Shown: in pieces, positions 58,425 to 64,000 of the stretch
Layout: the number at the start of each line of letters is the position of its first letter
How positions within the stretch are numbered: the stretch's first letter is position 1
Translations under genes and position numbers: made by a program
Assembly: GCA_964505785.1 (NCBI GenBank)
Contig: CAZDJZ010000012.1
Location: 18,953-82,952 of the forward strand
Reading direction: 5' to 3'
DNA length: 64,000 nt
Origin: CAYRTV01 sp964505785
GTDB taxonomy: Bacteria > Acidobacteriota > Aminicenantia > Aminicenantales > Aminicenantaceae
Notes under the pieces: generated by a model
What the model saw: the letters and a program-made list of their open reading frames with translations, nothing else
What the model was told of the DNA's origin: nothing
Databases searched by the model: none

Positions 58425-58438
58425 TCCACTGAATCAGG

Positions 58439-58861
58439 TTAAAACCGGCCCGTGCTTCCGAAGCCGTTTTCACCCCGGACGGTTTGATCCAAATCCTCCG
58501 TTTCTTCCACCGTCATGGCCAGCACCGGCTGAATCAGCATCTGAGCGATTTTCATGCCTTTTTCGACAGCAATGGTGCCGCGGCTTAAATTTATCAGCAC
58601 GACTTTGACTTCACCCCTGTAGCCGGAATCAACGACTCCGGCTAACCGGTGGACTCCTTGAAGAGATAATCCGCTTTTATCCCAAATCAATCCCACATGG
58701 TTTTCCGGGACCGCGATTTGAATTCCAGTCGGCACCGTCGCTGGTTCCAGGGGGAGCAGATCCACATGCGCACAAGCAAACAAGTCCAGCCCGGCATCTC
58801 CTTTGTGTCCGTAAACCGGCAGTTTTGCATCCTTATGAATTTTTTTTACTTTTAATTTCAT
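58439..58861 (-). CDS. dut: dUTP diphosphatase
   Basis: A 140-residue homotrimeric-type dUTPase, hydrolysing dUTP to dUMP. All five family motifs are present: GDAGLDLFA (motif 1), DKSGLSLQG (motif 2), GVVDSGYRGEVKV (motif 3), EKGMKIAQMLIQPV (motif 4) and RGENGFGSTG (motif 5, covering the nucleotide). It lies two bases after nrdG in the direction of transcription, so deoxynucleotide synthesis (NrdD/NrdG) and dUTP removal are in one transcript. This is good functional grouping. Confidence 0.96.
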   Translation of the reverse strand: MKLKVKKIHKDAKLPVYGHKGDAGLDLFACAHVDLLPLEPATVPTGIQIAVPENHVGLIWDKSGLSLQGVHRLAGVVDSGYRGEVKVVLINLSRGTIAVEKGMKIAQMLIQPVLAMTVEETEDLDQTVRGENGFGSTGRF

Positions 58862-58863
58862 GG

Positions 58864-59562
58864 CTAAATCCCTTCCACCCGGACTTCTGAAAAATACTTT
58901 TCAGCGGCAGAGGCCATTTCCCGCAAACGGCTGGGAGGATAAGGTGCTATCTTTCCAAAATCCGGCTTTAAGGTGTTCCCTGGAGAAAATTGCTGCAATT
59001 GAAACACAACATTATGCGGAAGCCACTCTCCCATATCAATAATGGTTTCCTCGTCGATAATACCTGGAACAACCGTGGTCCGGAACATCGCCTCCAAAGA
59101 CGATTGAGCGATTAAATCAATGCTGTGCTGAATATCATTCAAGTTGACTTTGATTCCGCATGCCCGGCTGTAAAGGGATTTTGAGGCCTTTATATCCATC
59201 GCCACGGCATCCGCCAGCCCTCTGTCCAACACTTCATGCAGCCGCCCGGGGAAAGAGCCGTTTGTATCCAGTTTAATTTTCAATCCCCGCTCTCTGATCA
59301 ATTGCAGCAGTACATCCAGATCTTTATGTATCAGCGGCTCTCCTCCGGTAATACAGACTGCTTCCAGCCATCCTTCCCGGGAATCCAGAAAGCTGGTGAA
59401 ATAATCGAGAGGAAAAGCTTCCAGTTTATCCGGATGAAGAACCAATTCCCGGTTGTGACAAAAAGGACAGCGAAAATTACACCCCCCCACAAAAACAGTG
59501 GCGGAAATATGACCGGGAAAATCTTTGGAAGCAAGCTTTTCTAGTCCTTTGATTTCAACCAT
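58864..59562 (-). CDS. nrdG: Anaerobic ribonucleoside-triphosphate reductase activating protein
   Basis: A 232-residue radical SAM activase that makes the glycyl radical on NrdD. The cluster motif is CNFRCPFC (Cys28, Cys32, Cys35), preceded by KDFPGHISATVFVGG as in the family. CITGGEPLIHKD carries the SAM-contacting GGE. Its start lies 22 bases inside the upstream glutaredoxin-like gene, so translation is coupled. It is the longer activase form seen outside enterobacteria. Confidence 0.93.
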   Translation of the reverse strand: MVEIKGLEKLASKDFPGHISATVFVGGCNFRCPFCHNRELVLHPDKLEAFPLDYFTSFLDSREGWLEAVCITGGEPLIHKDLDVLLQLIRERGLKIKLDTNGSFPGRLHEVLDRGLADAVAMDIKASKSLYSRACGIKVNLNDIQHSIDLIAQSSLEAMFRTTVVPGIIDEETIIDMGEWLPHNVVFQLQQFSPGNTLKPDFGKIAPYPPSRLREMASAAEKYFSEVRVEGI

Positions 59563-59807
59563 TCTTCGAGCTCCCCGGAATTGTTGATGACAGCCCGGAC
59601 ATCTCCTCCCTCAAGCACCAGCAGGGTAGGAATAACCACCGAACCTTTGTCATCCCGCTTAATGTTTTTTATATACTCACGCAGTTTTTTCTTTCCCTCC
59701 GGCTTTACCAGGCTGAATTCTTCAACAGTTAATTCATTTTCTTTCAGGCTTTTTTTCAGCGATTCGCACTGGGAACAATTGGGTAATGTGAAAAGCATGC
59801 AGTTCAC
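59541..59807 (-). CDS. Glutaredoxin-like protein between nrdD and nrdG
   Basis: An 88-residue thioredoxin-fold protein with an N-terminal CSQC redox motif (LPNCSQCESLKKS) and a cis-Pro in SVVIPTLLVLEGG. It overlaps nrdD by four bases and nrdG by 22, so it is fully embedded in the operon. This suggests that it is the electron donor that reduces the catalytic disulfide, as NrdH does for class Ib enzymes, or keeps the zinc Cys of NrdD reduced. Class III enzymes of the E. coli type use formate instead, so its presence hints at a thioredoxin-type (NrdD2/3-like) reductant. That point is inferred. Confidence 0.8.
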   Translation of the reverse strand: MNCMLFTLPNCSQCESLKKSLKENELTVEEFSLVKPEGKKKLREYIKNIKRDDKGSVVIPTLLVLEGGDVRAVINNSGELEEWLKSKD

Positions 59808-61891
59808 GGTGTGCTCCCTTCCTGAAAATTTTGAAATGTCTTCCGGTTTTTGAATTCTTCCTGTTTGCCGTCATTCCAAGTAGCCACCGGTCGTAAATAG
59901 CCTACAATCCGGGAATAGACTTCAGTTGACTCCCCGCATTCCGGGCAGGTTTTGACCTCACCGCGGATATACCCGTGATTGGGGCATACGGAAAATGTCG
60001 GGGTCACGCTGAAATAGGGCAGCCGGCTCTCTGCGATCTTGCGGACTAGTTTGCGGCAGGTATCCCGGTCGGTGGATTCCGGTAAAAAGGCATGAAAGAT
60101 GGTACCTCCGGTATAGAGCGCCTGGATATCCTGCTGATGTTGGAGCGCTTCAAAGATATCGCGGGTGGCATCCACATTCAGTTGGGTTGAATTGGTCAGA
60201 AAGGGGTGCTTGTCCGTCCCTGACGTGACGATTCCGTTATATTTTTGACGGTCAAGCCGGGCCAGGCGATAGGACGTCGATTCGGCCGGAGTCGCCTCAA
60301 GATTGAAAAGATTCCCGGTCTCGGTCTGGAATTCCCGCAGCCTGTCCCGCATAAAAGCCAAAGTTTTGGCGGCAAAATCCTTTCCCTGAGAGGACTGAAT
60401 ACCATCGCCCAGAAAGTTCAAGCATGCTTCATGCATCCCCACAATACCGATGGTCGAAAAATGATTTTCAAAGTGGCCCAGGTAGGCCTTTGTATAAGGA
60501 ACCAGTCCTATTTCCAGCATGTTATTGATGATTTCCCGCTTGGTTTCCAAAGATTCCTTGGCCAAGGTCATCAAATGCTGCAAACGGTCAAAAAAATCTT
60601 TTTCCGACTCGGCGATATAACCAATGCGGTTGAGGTTGATGGTCACAACCCCGATAGAACCGGTTGAATCCCCGGGACCCCAGATGCTGCCCGGGCGATG
60701 GAGAAGTTCTCTCTGGTCCAAATTCAAGCGGCAGCACATTGCCCGTATATCTCCCGGGTCCATGTTCGTGCCAATATAATTTTGAAAATAAGGAATTCCA
60801 TATTTCGCGGTGGCTTCAAACAAGACGTCGGCATTGGGTGAATCCCACTCAAAATCTTTGGTTAAATTGTAAGTAGGAATTGGGAAAGTAAACACTCTTC
60901 CCTTTTGGTCCCCCTCTACCATGAGCTCGAGAAAAGCCCGGTTGATCATGTCCATTTCTTTTTGATATTCACCATAAGTCGAATCTTTTTCTTCGCCTCC
61001 GATGATGACCTTCTTGTCTTTCATATCCTCCGGAACCGTCCAATCGAAGGTCAGATTGGAAAAAGGTGTCTGCCATCCCCACCGGGAAGGCACATTTAAT
61101 CCGAAAATGAGTTTTTGCAGGTCCTGTTTGATCGAGTCGAAACTTAAATTATCCTCCCGCGCAAATGGCGCCAGGTAGGTATCGACGCTGGAAAATGCCT
61201 GCGCCCCCGCGAATTCTCCCTGCATGGTCCCGATAAAGTTGACCATGTGCAGGGTGGCGGTTTCCATATGGCGGGCAGGAAAAGAATGGACCTGGTTGGA
61301 AACATGACCGAAACCCCTCTTTAAGAGATTTTCCAAAGACCACCCGGCGCAATAACCAACAAGAGGATAAGAGAGGTCATGAATATGAAAATCCCCATCC
61401 ACGTGGCATTTTTTCACGTTCTCAGAATAGATTTGATTCATGGCGAAGTTGGCCAAAACTTCCCCGGAAATCCGGGCGTTCAGGCCGGAAAAACTCATCA
61501 CACCCTCGTTGCTGTTCTCGCGGACTTTCCAATCCATATCATTGATATAATCCTGAATCAAGCGTTCCAGATTTATCCCGATCTTTTTCGCTTCCCGGAT
61601 ATCTTTATGCCTGTCCCTGTATAGAATATAGGACTTGGCAACGTCATGATAACCCTGCTTCATCAGTACCATCTCGACAATATCCTGAATCTGCTCCACG
61701 GAAGGAACCGTATAGCCGCCGAATCTTTCCTCTAATACGAAAGTTACGATGTCTGAAACGCTTTGGGCCGCCCGGTCATCGGTCAAGCTCTGAGATTCCA
61801 TGGCCTTTTGAATGGCCTTGGTGATTTTGTCCTGAACGAAATCAGTGATGACTCCGTCCCTTTTTTTGATTCTCGAGATGGCTCTTGGCAT
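59804..61891 (-). CDS. nrdD: Anaerobic (class III) ribonucleoside-triphosphate reductase
   Basis: A 695-residue glycyl radical enzyme that makes deoxynucleotides without oxygen. An ATP-cone regulatory domain covers about 1-95 (ISRIKKRDGVITDF, then YTVPSVEQIQDIVEMVL). The barrel contains DPGDIRAMCCRLNLDQREL with the catalytic Cys pair region, and the C-terminus has the zinc motif CPNHG and CPECG followed by the radical Gly of SRIVGYLRPVATWNDGK. The ATG at 61891 is chosen for AAAGGAG eight bases upstream; the longer open frame adds only 12 codons. It is the first gene of the nrdD, glutaredoxin, nrdG, dut series and is preceded by candidate NrdR boxes. Confidence 0.95.
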   Translation of the reverse strand: MPRAISRIKKRDGVITDFVQDKITKAIQKAMESQSLTDDRAAQSVSDIVTFVLEERFGGYTVPSVEQIQDIVEMVLMKQGYHDVAKSYILYRDRHKDIREAKKIGINLERLIQDYINDMDWKVRENSNEGVMSFSGLNARISGEVLANFAMNQIYSENVKKCHVDGDFHIHDLSYPLVGYCAGWSLENLLKRGFGHVSNQVHSFPARHMETATLHMVNFIGTMQGEFAGAQAFSSVDTYLAPFAREDNLSFDSIKQDLQKLIFGLNVPSRWGWQTPFSNLTFDWTVPEDMKDKKVIIGGEEKDSTYGEYQKEMDMINRAFLELMVEGDQKGRVFTFPIPTYNLTKDFEWDSPNADVLFEATAKYGIPYFQNYIGTNMDPGDIRAMCCRLNLDQRELLHRPGSIWGPGDSTGSIGVVTINLNRIGYIAESEKDFFDRLQHLMTLAKESLETKREIINNMLEIGLVPYTKAYLGHFENHFSTIGIVGMHEACLNFLGDGIQSSQGKDFAAKTLAFMRDRLREFQTETGNLFNLEATPAESTSYRLARLDRQKYNGIVTSGTDKHPFLTNSTQLNVDATRDIFEALQHQQDIQALYTGGTIFHAFLPESTDRDTCRKLVRKIAESRLPYFSVTPTFSVCPNHGYIRGEVKTCPECGESTEVYSRIVGYLRPVATWNDGKQEEFKNRKTFQNFQEGSTP

Positions 61892-61955
61892 AAGATTCTC
61901 CTTTCCCCGGGATAATGAATCCCTCATTTTTTTTACTAAAAAATATTCACGCCAC

Positions 61956-62003
61956 TAACTATATATTGTGTTATCCCTGCTGATTTGATACCAAATGTTG
62001 TAT
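61956..62003 (-). promoter_or_regulatory. Tandem candidate NrdR boxes upstream of nrdD
   Basis: On the minus strand, ACACAATATATAGTTA (61956-61971) matches the NrdR consensus acaCwATATATwGtgt at 14 of 16 positions. ATACAACATTTGGTAT (61988-62003) matches at 11 of 16. The boxes are 32 bases apart, about three helical turns, which is the known arrangement for NrdR. They lie 65-112 bases upstream of nrdD. Confidence 0.75.
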
Positions 62004-62167
62004 CAAAGCGTTATTCAATGTATACCCGTTTCGCCTCCTTGTCAAGTGGTTTTCCCAACTTTTTGAAAATAAATTTTTAACAATACAGTAACCTCCGCTC
62101 CACTCGAGGAATGTCACGGAAGTCACTTTCAATTGCCAAAGGCGGCGAAGCCGCAATAATTCATTAC

Positions 62168-62204
62168 TCCCCTCCTTTACTCTTTACTCTTTACTCTTTA
62201 CTAT
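62168..62204. repeat. TTTACTC heptamer array
   Basis: Five TTTACTC units, the reverse complement of the GTAAAGA family, lie shortly upstream of the HAD gene. Confidence 0.7.
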
Positions 62205-62225
62205 ATTAAAGAGAAAGGAAAAGAT

Positions 62226-62837
62226 ATGATTCGAACGATTATTTCAGATATGGGCAACGTGGTGTTGTTTTTCGACCACATGATTTTCATTCACAAAATC
62301 TCTGAATTCACGCCGTATTCCCCGGAAAAAACATGGGATATATTGAAAGATAATATTGAATTGATACAAAATTTCAGCAGGGGTCAATTGGAACCGGAAG
62401 CGTATGTCGACGAAATGATACGGCTTATAGCAGCGGACATTGGAAAACAGGACTTCATGGTTCTATACCGGGATATTTTTTCTTTAAACCGGAATGTTCT
62501 GGACACTCTGCATGAATGGAAGGACATCAAGAAGTTGGTTCTCCTCTCCAATACGGATTTCATTCACTTTGAATACATTAAAAAGAATTTTCCGGAAATG
62601 TTTATCTTCGACGAATATGTGCTTTCCTATGAGACAGGGACCCTTAAACCTGAAATTGAAATTTACAAAACAGCACTGGAGAAAGCCGGCATATCAGCTG
62701 GGGAAGCTGTGTTTATTGATGACTTGGAAGACAATGTAGAGGCTGCGGCTGGTCTGGGAATGCAGGGAATTGTCTACCGTGAAGGGCTGGACCTCCGGAG
62801 GAAATTAGCCAGCTTGATCAGCCGGCCTGGGAAATGA
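62226..62837 (+). CDS. HAD-superfamily phosphatase (YihX-like)
   Basis: A 203-residue haloacid dehalogenase-type hydrolase. Motif I is ISDMGNVVLFF, where the nucleophile Asp is followed two residues later by Gly instead of the second Asp, as in YihX-like sugar phosphatases. Motif II is VLLSNTD, motif III the Lys in GTLKPEIEIYKTAL, and motif IV VFIDDLEDNVEAA. A helical cap lies between motifs I and II (about 15-95). It probably dephosphorylates a small sugar phosphate in the cytoplasm. AAAGGAAAAG precedes the ATG. The gene overlaps the convergent yjbQ gene by 20 bases. Confidence 0.9.
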   Translation: MIRTIISDMGNVVLFFDHMIFIHKISEFTPYSPEKTWDILKDNIELIQNFSRGQLEPEAYVDEMIRLIAADIGKQDFMVLYRDIFSLNRNVLDTLHEWKDIKKLVLLSNTDFIHFEYIKKNFPEMFIFDEYVLSYETGTLKPEIEIYKTALEKAGISAGEAVFIDDLEDNVEAAAGLGMQGIVYREGLDLRRKLASLISRPGK

Positions 62838-63219
62838 TTCCGATATGGTATTTTCGGCTGCGCGGACCATCGAATTCACAGAAGAAAATCCCCTGCCAGG
62901 TTCCCAGCTGAAGCTGATTGTCTTCTATTAAAACCTGGCTGGAGCATCCCACCAAGCTGGATTTGACATGGCCGGGAGAATTTCCTTCTGCATGAGAATA
63001 CGGTAAAGAATCCGGAACGGCTTGGCGCAGAGCCGTCAAAATGTCCTCTTGTACGGAAGGATCGGCATTTTCATTGATGGTCACGCCGGCTGTAGTATGC
63101 GGAACATAGACCACACAAATTCCGCTTTCCGCTCCGGATTCGCTCACAGCCCCCTGAACCTGGGATGTAATGTCTATGAACTCGTTGTGTGAATGGGTTT
63201 TTATATTGATTATCTTCAT
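62818..63219 (-). CDS. YjbQ family protein (UPF0047)
   Basis: A 133-residue YjbQ/UPF0047 protein. The conserved core is complete: YVPHTTAGVTINENADP, the central His/Asn signature, then GNSPGHVKSSLVG and GTWQGIFFCEFDGPRSRK. E. coli YjbQ has weak thiamine phosphate synthase activity and the family is found in nearly all bacteria and archaea; its true role is unclear. It converges on the HAD phosphatase gene with a 20-base overlap of 3-prime ends. Confidence 0.92.
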   Translation of the reverse strand: MKIINIKTHSHNEFIDITSQVQGAVSESGAESGICVVYVPHTTAGVTINENADPSVQEDILTALRQAVPDSLPYSHAEGNSPGHVKSSLVGCSSQVLIEDNQLQLGTWQGIFFCEFDGPRSRKYHIGIISQAG

Positions 63220-63269
63220 GCTATGATTTTATCATAACTCTCTCTTATGAAAAAACCACCATATCCTAA

Positions 63270-63660
63270 CCTGAATTATTCATAAAAAAATTGCGGTGTT
63301 TTTGCAAATTCTTTTTTATCAGCGATTAACATGATTTTTATTAAAAGTTCAAATGGAAAGTTTTTCATTTGCCTATTTATATTATAAACGCAATTTTTCA
63401 CCCCTTCAGGCGGGCAGAATCTCACCGCATCTTCCGGCTTGCAGCTCGTCGTAGTGAAGTGACGACCTTGATTGAATCAATGTCATCCTGAGGCCTGCGC
63501 CGGCAGGCCGTGAGGATCTTAGACTTTTTCGCTGAATGAAGCGTAATCGTCTTCTCGTGCAAGAGCTGTCTAATATCCTTTGTCGTTATGCTCCTCAGGA
63601 CGACAATAAATGAACGTATTGTCGTCGTCTGCGGCAATCTCGACCCATGAATAATTCAGG
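63270..63660. repeat. 391 bp element bounded by perfect 14 bp inverted repeats
   Basis: CCTGAATTATTCAT (63270-63283) is exactly inverted at 63647-63660. The ends match the 58 bp hairpin at 19923-19980, including the TTGCnnTGTTTTTGCAA stem and CGGCAATCTCGACCCATG. A TGTCAT-bounded element (63481-63605, TGTCATCCTGAGGCCTGCGC to CTCCTCAGGACGACA) sits inside, so one repeat seems to be nested in another. No gene is seen in 63220-64000. Confidence 0.75.
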
Positions 63661-63704
63661 CTAAGCAATAAATTCTTAGACCGGTCTCTTTCTCCCTTGC
63701 CTGT

Positions 63705-63905
63705 TTTTTAGTAAAGAGTAAGGAATGAAGAGAAAACTAGTGAAAAATGCGAAGAAAACAGTCAAAAGCTGCAGTGAGCGCAAGCGAATCGACCCGACTC
63801 AACAGTCCGAACATATTGAATAGACAGAAATAGACCTAGATAGACTTAGAGAGACTTAGATAGACTTAGAGAGACTTAGATAGACTTAGAGGGACATAGA
63901 TGGAC
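63705..63905. repeat. Heptamer and TAGATAGACT decamer arrays at the right end
   Basis: A GTAAAGAGTAAGGAATGAAG run is followed by GTGAGCGCAAGCGAATCG, a CCGACTCAACAG word and about nine TTAGATAGAC/TTAGAGAGAC decamers (about 63820-63905). At the very end TTTCCGGTT occurs twice, 24 bases apart. Confidence 0.75.
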
Positions 63906-64000
63906 CAGAGGAGAAAAACGAAGCAGGACAACCCTTTCTAGTCACTTGTAGCAGCAACGTGATAATTTCCGGTTTTAGCAAAGTAAAAATTTCCGGTTAA

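Noticed and set aside
61971..62156. A 61-codon frame upstream of nrdD on the minus strand
   Set aside because: It has no ribosome-binding site or family resemblance and overlaps the candidate NrdR boxes.

Overview
This window looks like a chromosomal segment of an anaerobic, polymer-degrading Gram-negative-type bacterium. The anaerobic signs are two glycyl radical enzymes (a hydroxyproline dehydratase and a class III ribonucleotide reductase), their radical-SAM activases, a PerR-type regulator and a ferritin-like protein. The outer-membrane signs are a TonB-dependent receptor with an N-terminal carboxypeptidase-regulatory domain, a DUF5916 beta-barrel protein, many lipoproteins and a GWxTD-domain protein. 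That combination is what I would expect from Aminicenantota/Acidobacteriota-like lineages, but the assignment is an inference from gene content only. No rRNA, tRNA, CRISPR array, integrase or insertion sequence was seen.

Layout. Bases 1-9.5 kb hold a glycan-degrading block: the end of a sulfatase, a GH127-type (DUF1680) lipoprotein, a second sulfatase, a BNR/sortilin-type beta-propeller protein and a second GH127-type lipoprotein. A lipoprotein aldose 1-epimerase follows at 10-11 kb. Bases 11.7-19.1 kb form a hydroxyproline locus. A leftward operon encodes Xaa-Pro aminopeptidase, a pyrroline-2-carboxylate reductase-like protein and trans-3-hydroxy-L-proline dehydratase. A divergent rightward operon encodes the activase and the glycyl radical enzyme HypD (trans-4-hydroxy-L-proline dehydratase). 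GH127 enzymes are best known for removing beta-L-arabinofuranose from hydroxyproline-rich plant glycoproteins, so the first 19 kb may be one programme for stripping and consuming such glycoproteins.

Bases 19.2-26.5 kb carry a convergent poly-gamma-glutamate-type system: rightward DUF6305 protein, membrane protein, DctM-like permease, a 51-residue membrane protein and a membrane-anchored M14 zinc hydrolase; leftward pgsB-pgsC-pgsW. No CapA/PgsA-type protein is present. Next come leftward genes for an M28 peptidase, DUF5916 protein, exported PLP enzyme, DUF362 protein, DUF89 phosphatase, Nudix hydrolase, M19 dipeptidase, ferritin-like protein and PerR (26.5-38 kb). A sulfatase-like/TPR fusion with a Thr nucleophile and a TonB receptor follow (38-43.4 kb). 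Rightward genes encode GWxTD, TPR and GNAT-like proteins (44.5-48.5 kb) and a lipid-metabolism cluster (49-52.7 kb). The right end has an amidohydrolase, a degenerate HD-GYP-like membrane protein, SppA, OsmC, an RNA methyltransferase, dUTPase, the nrdD-glutaredoxin-nrdG operon with candidate NrdR boxes, a HAD phosphatase and YjbQ.

A striking feature is the intergenic DNA. It is built from several recurring families: palindromic elements bounded by TGTCATyCC/GGrATGACA, a structured ~130 bp element, hairpins bounded by CCTGAATTATTCAT, heptamer arrays (TTTTGCG, GTAAAGA and TTCACCA types) and degenerate TCTAGGTCTG-like tandem words. Some lie as long inverted or direct repeats around single genes or short gene blocks.
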